A stretch of DNA of 64,000 bases. Source: Carya illinoinensis. Lineage: Eukaryota > Streptophyta > Magnoliopsida > Fagales > Juglandaceae. The stretch spans positions 13,451,001-13,515,000 of the forward strand of contig NC_056753.1 of assembly GCF_018687715.1 (NCBI RefSeq), read 5' to 3'. The notes below the pieces were generated by a model. It did no database searches. It saw nothing but the letters and a program-made list of their open reading frames with translations, and had not been told where the DNA came from. Below, piece after piece: positions 10,626-22,660 of this stretch; positions within the stretch are counted from its first letter, which is position 1, and each line of letters starts with the position of its first letter. The position numbers and the translations under genes are program-made.

Positions 10626-12700
10626 TGTGATGACCCGCTTTTACGTGTATTTTCACCGAATGGTTGTTTTTATTTTAAGTAATATATTAGTTTATTTATT
10701 TTAATTTATTGCGTTTTAAAATTGGTTTTTATTTATTTGATGTTGTGTTTTATTTCTTTTAGTCGTTTTGTTTTAATCTTGTTTCAGCGGATTTGGTTTG
10801 TTTTCCTGGAGTGAGGATTGGACCTCATTTCTTTCCTACATCTCTTTTTCCCTTTTTCCTTTTTCCTTTTTCTCTTTTCTTTTTTTTCTTCTTCTTTCTT
10901 TTTCTTTTCTTCTTCCTTTTCTTTCCTTCTTCCCGCATCCGTCGACCCTCTCTCTCTCCTCTCCCACGCCGTAAGCCAGCCCAACCCCCCGACCCACCGC
11001 CGTCCGGCCGCCGTGCGGCACACCACCCCCACCAGTCGAAGCCCCTCCCTCCGGCGCACCACCCCACCGAACCCCAGCCCCATCCGGCCAGCCGTTTGGC
11101 CGGAAAACGCCCTTGAAGCCCCACAGATTTTTGCCTCGATCCGCCGCCGTCGCACCACCTCCGGCCACCACCTCTTCACCACTTCATCACCGGTCCCTTG
11201 CCGTCCTAACCCACCTATTTTCGGCCTCCAACGACCACCGGAACAGCTCCCACGAACTAGCTTTCCTTTTTGGGAAATCCGGCCATCAACCTCCATTTCC
11301 GCCGCCACCCACGGCCAACCACCACTTCCAATAGCTTCATAATCATCCCTAGAATATTCCCTATCAATCCCAAGCTTTGGTTTGTCCCCGTTCAAAAGTG
11401 GGTATTTCATAACCCACGGCCACAGTGAATTTTCACCGTTACGTTGCTTTTTCTCCGCCGTTTGCAACACCGCGTGTTTTCTAAAAATGCCATATAGCGC
11501 TGTAAGTATTTTCCAAACCCTATTTTCAGATTTAAATATATATTGCTTTTTCAATAATTTATCTGCTGGTTGGCTGATTCCGGACTGAGTCCAAGGAGTT
11601 CGGGGGTCGGATGGATGGATGACAGAGTTGCTTGTTTTATTGATTTATGTTGGTTGGTTATTTTTGTGCATTGATATGGCATTACATGGTGCATACACGT
11701 GTGTTTTTGTTTAAGTGTGAAAAGTCTGTTTATTGGCGTAAGTGGACTTACGAGTGCGTGTGTATCACGACCCCAAGCCGGGATGGGGTATTATCTCGGT
11801 GGAGCTCCTCTGGTCACTCGGGAGCGGAATAAACTGAGTGATGTCCCCTGAGTTGTCGCTGGGCGACGACCGGAGCGGGGCTAGGGGATGCTTGGTTACG
11901 AACGCGCCGAGCGCGGAACCGGGCATCGCTCTACTCACCGACTCCGTGGTCCTTCGCTGGCGAGGGCTAGAGGATGCTTGGCTACGAAAACGCGGGGCGT
12001 GGAACTGGGCATCGCTCGTTAGGTGTCACATGTGTGGTGGGACTCTGCGGTGTGGCACTGGTGCTAGGGTGTGCGGATGACCCCTAGGGGAGGTCATGGT
12101 GCATACGGATAAAATGGATAATGGTTTGAGATGGATATGGGCCAAATGGGACTTTTGGCGAGGTATTGGGCCAAATGTGACTTTTGGCGTGATATTTGGA
12201 AAGGATATGTTTTTGGGCCAAATGAGATTTTTGGCGTGTGTGGAAAAATATGTTTTATGGGTTTTGCGCATTGGGCATACTTCATGCATATTGTTTGAGT
12301 TCTATATGCTTTTATCTGGTGGTGTTTGGGTTTTACTTACCTGCGGTACCATTTTTGGTTCCGTAGATTTTGATGTAGGATTCGAGGATGAAGAGGAGGA
12401 GGCTGAGCCCGAGGATGCGGCTCTGCCGGGTTGCTGATGTTATGCTTTTCTATTTGGTTTAAAACTATATTTGTGTTTTTATAATATTTTATTTAAGTAT
12501 GTTTTAAACAGCCTGTATTACGTTAAGAAAAATTCTGGTACTTAGTTATATGACTTTCGTTATCCGCTGCGTGTTTCTTTGTGCACATATGTTGCTTTTG
12601 CACACACTTGGCACTCGTCGATAGGGTGGTGACCCGTGTTGTCATCATCCGGACGTCTCGATTTCCTCGTATCCGTATATGGGGATTTGGGGGTGTCACA
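10626..12700 (+). repeat. 3' LTR of the Tekay-like element
   Basis: 2075 bp, co-linear with the 5' LTR without indels until the mini-hairpin array (12140-12236, three units instead of four). A minus-strand frame of about 250 codons across 10784-11554 is created by the pyrimidine/C-rich part and is not considered a gene. Confidence 0.93.
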
Positions 12701-13155
12701 TTTTGTTATTACCCCAAACCCGCATTTCTTACCACAAGCCTTATAATAACTCACTAATTTTTCAAGGGAATTAAACTCCATCCTTGATTTTGGCTCCTTA
12801 ATCATATCATCACCATCGATTTCAACATTTTGAGATGTCCCGACATTACAATCCTCATTTTCCTATGGATTTGGTCTATCATCATTAATTTTATCAACTA
12901 TAGAGGATGTACATGGCGCTTTAGTTTCCCCACCATCGGGTCCATAGTAACCATGCATGTAATTTGCGATGTCTGGACAGGTTGATGATATGTCCTAACA
13001 AAATACATGGATAAAGTTATTCATGTATTTTGGAAATAAATATAAACTCATATCATTCTAATATTAATGATATATTAAATGATATAACATACCGCAGATG
13101 GGGGATTTGAGCTACATGGTGTTAGCGTAGATGTGTGTTCTTTCCCGTTTCGCAT
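12701..13155 (-). pseudogene. FAR1-related (FRS) protein, 5' part
   Basis: First part of the FRS pseudogene. ATG at 13155-13153 starts a short exon ending at 13093. A 98-bp intron (13092-12995) has GTATGT donor and TTAG acceptor, and the frame resumes at 12994 in phase 0. The second exon encodes an acidic leader and then the start of the FAR1 domain (MEFNSLEKLVSYYKACGKK, GFGVITK). It runs directly into the insertion site. An in-frame TAG at 12863-12865 breaks the leader, so the gene may have been dead or mis-started before or after insertion. Across the site, ACAAAA then ATG ATT AAG restores ITK-MIKRGEDE without a shift. The intron is predicted from splice consensus and frame only. Confidence 0.8.
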
Positions 13156-15125
13156 GCTGGGAGGGAGCCAAATGCAAATATTAGATTTGAAGAATAAAAA
13201 TGCAAATAAGGGGGCAAGGAAATACAACAACTATAGATATTCCTCCAAAGAAATATAGGAGTATTTAAAAAATAATAATAAATTAGAAAAGAGAGAGGAA
13301 AGAACTAAAGAAAGAATTAAAAGCAACAAAATGTAGAGTATGCATAAAGTAGTAGTTTTTAGGGATGGGTTGTGGCAGCTTTTGTTGTGAAATTAAAAAC
13401 TAGCCTATCTCTTAATTTCTAGTTAGCCAATGATAGTAGCCGACAAATTAAAGCATCAAATGTATGTGTGAAAAAGGTACCCTATCTCTCTTTGGAAGCC
13501 TTTGGAACCATCTTAGGTCAAGCCTATATTAATTGGGTGAGATTTAGATTTCCAATAAATAAAAACCAAAGACAAAGAGAACATGCATGGAGGGCTTACA
13601 AGAGTAAATGCAATCGATTGTTCATGGCAACTGGACAAGTAGGGTATACTTGAGTTGCAGAAAATAATCTAAAAGCCCACTCCCACCTTCCCTTTCTATA
13701 CGCCAATATTGCACATTCTTGGTTCACAATCATCGATTCCTTTTGCTTTTACTTTTCCCGTTTCCCTTTTCTTTCTCTTAACCAAGTTTTTATATTTTTA
13801 ATTATGATAGAAACTATTTTTTTTTTTTAATTTTTTTTTAAATGAGCTGTTTTGGAGATTTCCTTCAAGTAAATCCCTGAGATGCTTTGGAAACTCTATC
13901 TAGTCATGCTCCTCTGTAGTATATAACTCACATAAGATTCAGAGTTGAGCTTGTGTAGATACATGATGCAGAAGTGATATATACCAAAAAGTAAAGAACG
14001 TGCGTTTAAAAATATGAAATCAATGGCCAAGAGATGGGTATGCATGCAGAGAAGTTTGTGACCCACAATACGAGAGCTACAAAACGTAATTTTAGCTATT
14101 TTTGTGAACACTGTACAATCTCTATGCAAACTAACAGCAAACAAACGTGTTCCTCCTCTTACTGAAAATTTCAGTCACAATGCAGAGTCATTTGTGAGAT
14201 TTTAGCAGATCTAGGTACTGGATCTAGCTACTTCAGAGGATAATATACCTTAATAGCCGATGGAGACTGCACTAATGTAGGTCCGCCCCTACCTAGAGTC
14301 AAGCCCTAAAAGAACACTTCTTTCCCCCTAGTACTGCAACAACTGGCTTTTTCTTCATTATCTATATCACCAAAATGCTTTTGACCCAGAACAAAGAGAG
14401 AAAAAAAAAAAGGAAATTCAGAAATGAATTTAGTCTGGGCAAGGTCTTTAAGAAGGAAAACAAATAAATTAGATAAAAAAAGAGAAGCTAAAAATGGATA
14501 TTTTAGTAAGCAACCTTACCAACTAGGTCTCGATGGAGCTTTACTCGCTTGCATGATTGTGCTTCCTTTCCCCGTCTAAAATGGACGCTACATCTACACG
14601 ATGGCGACAATCGCAACTCAGAGATATGCAAACAACGACGGCGAGCGCGACTTAGAGATCGACGAACACCCACGACGGCAACAACCGCTTTTGAGATTGC
14701 ATGAACGCGTCTGAATCCACAGACCAAACGAGGAGCAGCCAACCAGTGGAGAATACGAAAGTGGAAAGTGGAAACCCATTTCATTTCATTTCCCACTTTA
14801 GTCTTTCTTTCTTTTTTTCTTTTTGTTGGCTGCCACGTTAGCCGAGGATGCGGCGGGGCCACAGGGACTGTTGTCCCTAGAACTATTGAATAAAATTATA
14901 CCAATAAAAAAATTTATATTGTTTAGATCTTTGAAAAAAGAATGAAAGAAAGTCAATGAAAATTAAGTAATTTTGTTTAGAAGGGATAAAAATAATATAA
15001 TTGAATATTTTTTGTAATATTATTATTATGATTTTTATTCTTATTTTCAATTATGAATTCTAGTTTAGTAAAAGATGAAATTTTAGATATTTTTATTTGG
15101 TTATTTAGAGATGTACTTTAAACAG
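13156..15125. other. Intergenic, no gene supported
   Basis: Upstream of the FRS pseudogene start, so any promoter would lie here, but no clear promoter was picked out. Frames of 61, 82 and 119 codons (13468-13653, 13896-14144, 14503-14862) show no recognisable domain. An AGGGAC-TGTT-GTCCCT inverted repeat at about 14861-14877 is a possible element edge, unproven. Confidence 0.4.
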
Positions 15126-15214
15126 AATTATCACTTGATATTTATATTTGGGAGCACCTTGGAGCAAGAGCTGGTATAAAATTATCACTTGATAGTAATA
15201 TTTGGGAGCACCTT
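15126..15214. repeat. Two-copy direct repeat, 54-bp spacing
   Basis: AATTATCACTTGATA then ATATTTGGGAGCACCTT occurs at 15126-15160 and again at 15180-15214. The second copy ends immediately before the family-A LTR copy. Confidence 0.65.
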
Positions 15215-15215
15215 C

Positions 15216-17016
15216 CATTACAGTCCTCTAAAACTTCAATGGTGAAATTTCTATAGATTTTAGAAACCTCAAGAAAATCTTGTAAATTTTCAAGAGTTAA
15301 CTAATCGCATAGGTTTGAGTCTGTCAATATCGTCAGTGTTATCACTCATTATGGTGCAAGAAGTGCAATTTTATTTATTTGAGGTAGTTAAAAGTGTCAA
15401 ATGTGTTATGGTCTGTGTCATTAGACTTAGTTGATTATTTAGGATTTTATGGCGCAATAATCTAATTTTCAGTTTTCGGACGATACACTTGTTCGAAAAT
15501 ATGTTTTGCTTTTTTCAAAGGCATTTTAGGGTTAAATTCGAATTGCATAGTTAGGTTTGTATGAATATTTAAGATTTTACAATGCAAAATTTATTTTTTA
15601 CTTTCCCGGAGTAAATAGTAACCTCAATAGTAGCACCTAACGTAGTGTTTTTAAAATGACAGTGTAGAATGTCCAAATTAGGATAGGAAAGTATTATTTC
15701 GACACTTGGTAAGATCTTAACCACACTTGATAAATAGTTTTGGACACTTGGCACAAAGAGGAACCATGAGTTGGTTTGTGAAGGAATCAAAGTGTGAGAT
15801 TATGCCACTTAACCGAAATCCTATTCTTTCATTTGATCAACCAATTTATGCCAGAACAAAGAGGGTTTCAACTCTAGTGAAACCCTAAACATTTGGAATC
15901 CTATTGAAACTCTAAAAACTTGGTTGAAACCGAAATCCTAAATGGTTTCCTCAAACCCTAAAATTGGCCTCCAAACCCTTTTTAACCCTATTTCTATCAT
16001 TATGTTTAATCTTGATTAAATTACTTTTACGTGCTATTAATTCATCAAATTCTTATTATGACATAATTATATAACCTTTTAAACCTTGAAAATTTGATTG
16101 GGTCAAGAAAAATTAGATTTGGACTTGATAGCATCCCAAACCCTAACCAAACCCCTTTTAAACCCTAAATTAAAGCCTACTTGGTTGACCACCAAGGCTC
16201 ACGAATTTGGCCACATTGGCAAAATTTCTTGAAGAAGTTTCCTTCCCCACATGGCAGGCCATCCACTACCCTTGGCTGCACCCAATAGGACCCTGATGTG
16301 AAGGAGAAATCTACCTCATTATCCTCCATACCTCACAGCTGCAGCAGGCAATCCATGCCCCTCACTATTTTTCACTTTATGTGACATAAGCACTTTCAAT
16401 CAAGGGTCATTCAAGCCCATGCCTTCTCCCTCCAAAGGTCTAAAGTTGTGCAAGACACACTTCACTTCATTTTGTTACTTCTTTACCCCATTCGTAGAGA
16501 GAAACCCAAAAGAGCTCTCTTGGGTTGATTTTTGGGTATTTTTACGTGGCACTTTTTGACCCTTTGTAAGTATTTTCTTGCGATGACTCCTTCATGAAAG
16601 TTGTTTTTATTTCAGTGTAGCTTCTGTATAAATCTTATTTGTCTCATTTTATGGTCATTTTGTTAGTCAAACATATTTTTAACCATGGAAAGGTCATTCT
16701 ATGTGTTAAACTGGAGATTATGTTATGTTTTGGAGTTTTTGACCAAGCTAATGAACATATCTTGGTTTGAAAATTTTATAAAGTGTTTTTAGCATGTATT
16801 TATGAATATTCATTCGGGTTTTGTTCCATGACTAAAGTTTTTGATGATAGATTTTCTTAGATCTAGAAACTTGAAAACTGGAAGTGGAAAAACAATTTTT
16901 GTTTCGAGAAAATTTGAATATTTCGTGATTTAATATTACTCCTATGGCTTTGATATTTTTATGTGATGATCCTAAGCCTCTTATATGCATGTTAGGATGT
17001 TAGTTTGAAGATATTT
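15216..17016 (+). repeat. Family-A LTR, plus copy, first segment
   Basis: Aligns along its length with the third copy at 62706-64000 and with the reverse complement of 22655-20060. It shares the TCGCATAGGTTTGAGT/GTCAATAT..GTCAGTGTTATCACTCA block and the AGAGAGAAACCCAAAAGAGCT block. The first bases (CATTACAGTCC) correspond to TGTAACAGCCC in the other copies, so the LTR terminus is mutated or slightly truncated. It is interrupted at 17016 by an opposite-strand copy of the same family and resumes at 22661. Confidence 0.8.
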
Positions 17017-17435
17017 TGTGACACCCTCAGATTCCGTTTGGGATCGGATGGACATCCGAAGCGTTGGGACATGCAACACAAGGTTACTTGCCCCCGTTCA
17101 TGACATATAAGATGCAATGTTCCTAATATGCATCTAGCATTATGCAATATTCGCAGTGGATAAATTTTTTCTCTCTCTTTAGCAATACTATGCACCAAAC
17201 TAAAAATATCCCAAATACTTGAAACATATTTCATATATAAAGGCATACTAAACAGCCATGATCAGAACACTAGTCCAAAATGGTTGTGATTAAAAGAGTA
17301 TTTGAAATACAACTCCATAAGTACAAGTAGTAACCTAAGTTAAATACTATGCCATCATCGACGTCGCACCGTAGCCTAGTCAACCGTGGCCAATTGGTCG
17401 GATTTCGATTCTACTTCGGGTCCTGTAACAAGATC

Positions 17436-17495
17436 TACCATTCGGGGGGGAATGGTAATTGGGACTACCACAATGAGATTTGATTACAAATCTCA
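17436..17495 (-). other. Stem-loop cluster in family-A LTR (copy 2)
   Basis: TGAGATTTG (17474-17482), ATTA, CAAATCTCA (17487-17495) is a perfect 9-bp stem. TGGTA/TACCA (17453-17457, 17466-17470) is a second stem. TACCATTC/GAATGGTA (17436-17443, 17450-17457) is a third that competes with the second for 17453-17457. Equivalent structures are at 28864-28906 and 29840-29880. Confidence 0.75.
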
Positions 17496-17639
17496 GTAAG
17501 TTAACAAGAAACTCCCACACAGGTTAATGATGCATGCATGGCAGTAAAAGCATGAATGCATAATTAAAGCCGTGAGTAAGCATAACATAACTTGACATAT
17601 ATCATGGCATAACTGACATAACCTGAACTGAAACGTAAA

Positions 17640-18130
17640 TTAAATTTTATTTGACATGACATGAACTTGAACTTAAAACATAACATGGACTAGCAACATA
17701 ACATGATCGTGAATTTGAAACATAACATGGACTTGAAACATAACATGGACTTGAAACATAGCATGAACATGAACATACATAACATAAACATAAACATGAA
17801 CTTAACATAAACCTGAGCATAACATGACATAAACGTGAACTTGAGATATAATGTGAACGTGAACATAACATAACATGAACTTGAACTTAAACATAATATG
17901 TACGTGAACATAACATGACATGAACGTGAACTTGAACATAACATAAACATGAACATAGCATGATATGAACATGAACTTGAAACTTAACGTGAACATGAAC
18001 ATAACATAACATGAACGTGAGCTTGAACATAATATGATATGAACATGAACTTGAAACTTAACGTGAACATGAACATAACATAACATAACATGAATTTGAT
18101 TTGAAACTTGACTTAACATGCACTTGATCT
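17640..18130. repeat. AACATGAACTTGAACAT-type minisatellite
   Basis: Dense short variants of ACATAACATGAAC(G/T)TGAAC. The reverse-strand counterpart in the other LTR copy is 28262-28780. Overlapping open frames in several phases (YVMF/HVHV patterns) are products of the repeat and not genes. Confidence 0.8.
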
Positions 18131-18189
18131 GAAACTTTACTTAACATAAACTTTGAATCTTGCTTCTTTACTTAACATGGACTTGGACT

Positions 18190-18725
18190 TGAATTTTGAC
18201 AATTAAAATGATTCCGCTAGTCGTTTCTTCAGGAATATTGAACAATCATAATGATTCCGTCCAACATATTCCATCAAAGATACTCAAACAATCAGAATGA
18301 TTCCATCATGAGTATTTTAAAATGTGTACCCTAGCAATCAGAATGATTACACCAGGAGTACCTAGTAATACTCTGACAATCAGAATGATTCCATCACAAG
18401 TATTTTAAAACACGTACCCTAGCAATCAGAATGATTACACCAGGAGTACCTAGTAATACTCTGACAATCAGAATGATTCCATCACGAGTATTTTAAAACA
18501 CGTACCCTAGCAATCAGAATGATTACACCAGGAGTACCTAGTAATACTCTGACAATCAAAATGATTCCATCATGAGTATTTTAAAACACGTACCCTAGCA
18601 ATTAGAATGATTACACTAGGAGTACCTAGTAATACTCTGACAATCAGAATGATTCCATCACGAGTATTTTAAATAAGATACCCTAACAATCAGAATGATT
18701 TCGCCAAAAGTACCCCATGTGAATT
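18190..18725. repeat. 88-bp tandem repeat
   Basis: CTCTGACAAT recurs at 18371, 18459, 18547 and 18635, spacing exactly 88 bp. Each unit has two half-units that both contain CAATCAGAATGATT, one followed by CCATCA and the other by ACACCAGGAGTACC. About five units with decayed edges lie inside the solo LTR. Confidence 0.85.
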
Positions 18726-20512
18726 ACAAGTGGAGATGCTCGGACAATCATAATGATTACATCACAAGTATGCGAGACATAACTGACTTAAATGTAACTC
18801 AAAAGACATGACTTGAGATGGAAACACTTCGTAACATGACCGAACATGTAACAGTTATCATACTTGACATGACATACTTACAACAGTGAATATTACATGA
18901 TATGACATACATGTAACATATGCATACATAACTTGGCATACTTATAACATACAGCAATACATGACAGAATAGATTGTGTAATAGATAAATATTCATGACA
19001 GAATAAATCATGCGTAATAGATAAACATGTAATGACGTGACATGACGTGGCATGACATGTCATATATGATAACATACATACATAAATTGTAGTTTCCTTA
19101 CCCATCATACATACACAGTAAGCTGATAGTAAGTTAGAAGCTAACTTACCTCTATCGTCGCGTTCTATGAGAATAAAGAGCAAAACACGAGAAACTGTAA
19201 GAGGGTATTCTAAAAGTTAGAAATTTAATTACTAACAATTAGAAATGTGTAAAAGAGACAACTTAGAGTAAAATTACCATTTTACCATCTACATGTGGGA
19301 AAATGACCATTTTACCCCTAACTTAAGGATTTCTCATCCTAACTCCAAAAATTTCCAAAATTTACATTCATCATGTAAATTTTGTCCCAAACTCAAATAT
19401 CAATTCAGAAAAATTTAAAACAAATCATAACTAAGGAAAATACACTATGGCCGAAATATCCATGGGCCATTTGTCTTGATTTTTGTTGCAATTGCTTCCA
19501 ACTTCAAAACTCATGCTTAAACCAAAATTTTGCAACCAAGATCTTCCTATCCTAAGTTTAAAACCATAATTAAAACATCCATTTAGAAAAATCTAATAAT
19601 CAACACCAAAATTTTTTGTAAAAAGATCCAAACACTTGAATCACAAGCTTTGACCCTAAATCATAACATCTCCAAGAATTTCAAAAAAAATCAAATCTTA
19701 CTTCTAACATATTCATAACATCATCCTATGATCAAACATGCTTTAAATAATCAAACTAAAGTCACCAAAATCACAAAATAACACTTGGAGTTTTTGGTTT
19801 TACACTTAGTCCAAAAAATAGAAACTTTTTCCTCAACTAGTTTTGATCAATCTCTTGATCCATGGCTTACAAAGATGAGATCTTCAAACTAAAACATCAC
19901 ATGGTTTAAAAAAAAGTGTCTTAAAGAAGATCCAACCATCAAACTTAAAATCACATGGCTAAAACTCAATAAAACATGGATCTAACCCAAAAACATCAAA
20001 TTTTAGGCCTAACCGAAATCCTCTTGCATAGAAAAATCATATCTTTAAAACTAATACTAAATATCTTCAAAATAACATCCTAACATAAAAATAAGAGACT
20101 TAGGATCATCATATAAAAATATCAAAGTCTTTATAGTAAGATCAAACCTCAAAATATTCAAACTTTCTCCAAATAAAAACTGTTTTGCCACTTCCAGTTT
20201 TCAAGTTTCTAGATCTAGGAAACTCTATCATCAAAAGTATTATTCATGTAACAAAACCTCAATTAAAACTCTTAAAAACATGCTAAAAACACTCCATAAA
20301 ATTTTCGGACCAAGATATATCCATTAGCTTGGTCAAAAACTCCAAAACATAACATACTCTCCAGTTTCACGCCCAAATGACCTTTTCATGGTTAAAAATA
20401 CTTTTGACCAAGCAAATGACCATGGAATGATACGCATAATATATCTATGGAAACTATACTAAAATAGGAACAACTTTTATGAAGGATTCATTGTGTGAAA
20501 ATACTTACAAAG

Positions 20513-21298
20513 TGATGGGCTCCAAGGTGGACCAAGTCTTACGGATCAATTACAAGATTAAGAGCCACAAAGATCAAGGGAGCAATGCAAGAATTGGTAC
20601 AATTCAATTGGGATGAAGCTAGCAAGAGCCCAACACTCATGATGGGTTTGAAAGAATGAGAATCAGTTTTGATCCACTTGATCCAAGCTATGGAAGACAC
20701 GACTTGGGCCTATTGTTATTGAAGGTCTTGGATTTATTCATTTCATTAAAAGATCTTATTTTGTTAGTTTAGAATAAGTGGGTTTGAGGATGTTAGCCAA
20801 CACATATATCTCATTTTTAATGAATTAGGATTTTTGGGAAGGCCTTGTATTTTGGCCAAGAGCATATTTGGAAAGTTATTATTTTATTTGAACTAGGGTT
20901 TTAGAAGTTACTGTAGCTCGGCACTGTTCAAGCTACAGTACCCGCGGCACTATTCCTTTAGGGTTTTGGGGATTGTTTATTTAAACCACTTGTAGCCTCA
21001 TTTGAGGAGGTAAGACATTTTTTATTGAATTTTCATTGTGAGTGAGTTTTCTCTTCTTGTTCTTAATTGAACTCTCGAACTTATCAAAGGTAAATCACAA
21101 CCTTTGTGGCGTTCCTCCTTGTAATTTGGGTTCTTGAGACGGGATTTCAACGGGTCTAGATTTTAATATAGTCTAGGTTCTTGAAACGAGATCTCAACAG
21201 GTCTAAATTCTCCATCCATAGACTTGAGTTTGGCGTTCTTGGGTGAGTTTCCAATATTGTTGTTGGGTCTCAAAGCGAGTCGATTGGGGTTCACATCA
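20513..21298 (+). mobile_element. 786-bp solo LTR nested in family-A solo LTR
   Basis: Starts TGATGGGCTCC and ends GGTTCACATCA, flanked by target duplication CAAAG (20508-20512 and 21299-21303). It interrupts a CTTTGTAAGTATTTT block that is contiguous at 16561-16577 in the sister copy, which fixes its borders. A TATA-like GTTTATTTAAACC lies at about 20974-20986. Lineage not identified. Confidence 0.88.
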
Positions 21299-22660
21299 CA
21301 AAGGGTCAAAAAGCGCCATTCAAGAAGACCCAAAAAATCTGCCCGAGAGAACTCTTTTGGGTTTCTCTCTAAGAATGTGGTGAAGAAGTGATTAAAGGGA
21401 AAGAAGTATGTCTTACACGACTCTATACTTCTGGAGGGGGAAGATATGGACTTGAATGACCATTTATTGGAGGTGGCTATGTGACATAAAGTGGAGAATA
21501 GTGAGGGGAATGGATTGCCTGCAAAAGCTGTGAGGTATGGAGGTTGATGGGGTGGGTTTCTCTATCTCATCAAGGCACTATTGGGTGCAGTCAAGGGCAG
21601 TGGATAGTCTGCCATGTCGGTGATGAAACTTCTTCAAGTAACTTTGCCAAGGTGGCCAAATTCGTTGGCCTTGGTGGGCTTCAACCAAGTGGGCTTCAAT
21701 TTGGGGTTTAAAAGGGGTTTAGTTAGGGTTTGAGATGCTATCAAGCCCAAATCCAATTTTTCTTGGACCAATCAAATTTCCAAGATTTAAAAGGTTGGAT
21801 AATGATTTCATAACAAGGATTTGAGAAATTAATAGCATGTGGAAGTGATTTAATCAAGTGATTAAACACAATGCTAGAAATTGGATCAAAAAGGGTTTGA
21901 AGGACAATTTAGGGTTTGGGGAAACAGTTTAGGGTTTCAGTTTCAACCAAGCTTTTGGTATTTCAATTAGATTCCAAACATTTAGGGTTTCACTAGGGTT
22001 GAAACCCTCTTTGATGTGGCTCAAATTGGTTGATCAGATGAAAAAGGTTTTGCTTAGGTGGCATGATCTTACACCTTGATTTCTTTCACAAATCCATCTA
22101 ATGGTTCCTCTTTATGCCAAGTGTCTAATACTATTCAATATGTGTAGTTAAGATCTTGCCAAGTGTCCAAATAAAACTTCTCTAACCTAATTTGGACATT
22201 CCACACTGTGATTTTGAAAATACTGCACTTAGTACGCTTATCAAGGTTACTATTCACTCCAAAAAATGCGTAATAAACTTAGTACTGAAAAATCCTAAAT
22301 ATTCATATTAACCTACAGTAAAAATCGTTTACGAAAACTCAACCCCGAAGTGCTCCTAAAAATAAATTCACAGTTTTGAATAGCCGTTTCGTCCGAAATT
22401 AGGAAAATGGGTTATTGTGCTATAAAATTCTAAATATTCAACTGAGTCTAGTGGCGTAAACTATAACATATTCGGACACTTCTAACTATTTCAAACAATT
22501 AAAATCGCATTTCTGGCACCATAGTGAGTGATAACACTGATTATATTGATAGATTAAAACCTTTGCAATTAGTTGATTTGTGAAAACTTACGGAGTTTTC
22601 ACGAGGTTCCTAAAGTCTATAGAAATTCTACCATGAATTTCTAGCGGCTGTTACATATTT

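Larger units (their letters stand above)
4412..12700 (+). mobile_element. Complete non-autonomous Tekay/Del-like LTR element
   Basis: LTRs 4412-6510 and 10626-12700 start TGTGATGACCCGC and end GGGG(C/T)GTCACA. The 5-bp target duplication TTTTG is at 4407-4411 and 12701-12705. A primer site follows the left LTR and a purine tract precedes the right LTR. The internal region (4115 bp) has a gag remnant and the first residues of a protease-linker but no RT, RNase H or integrase, so movement would need proteins in trans. Layout resembles the LARD and TR-GAG classes of defective plant LTR elements. The LTR end sequences, the AATTTCGAGGACGAAATTT block before the purine tract and the gag sequence fit the chromovirus Tekay/Del lineage. 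It sits inside an FRS pseudogene. Confidence 0.92.
17017..22655 (-). mobile_element. Solo LTR, family A, minus strand
   Basis: Plus-strand ends TGTGACACCC and GGCTGTTACA; in LTR sense it starts TGTAACAGCC and ends GGGTGTCACA. Target duplication TATTT is at 17012-17016 and 22656-22660. It is 5639 bp including a nested 786-bp solo LTR, so the LTR itself is about 4.85 kb, which is very long. No internal region or primer site follows, as expected after LTR-LTR recombination. It sits inside a plus copy of the same LTR family. The ends resemble Tekay-type LTRs. Confidence 0.88.

Noticed and set aside
10784..11554. Minus-strand 256-codon open frame in the 3' Tekay-like LTR
   Set aside because: It runs through the C-rich and pyrimidine-tract part of the LTR, ends in Lys/Arg/Glu runs, and is broken by a stop in the other LTR copy.
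14503..14862. 119-codon minus-strand frame
   Set aside because: No recognisable domain, no start context or homologous context; basic composition only.
17647..18119. Overlapping minus-strand frames rich in YVMF/HVHV
   Set aside because: Produced in several phases at once by the ACATGAAC minisatellite; no domain.
18190..18725. Regular repeats that look array-like, as in CRISPR
   Set aside because: Units are contiguous 88-bp tandem repeats with no unique spacers, in plant retrotransposon LTR sequence.
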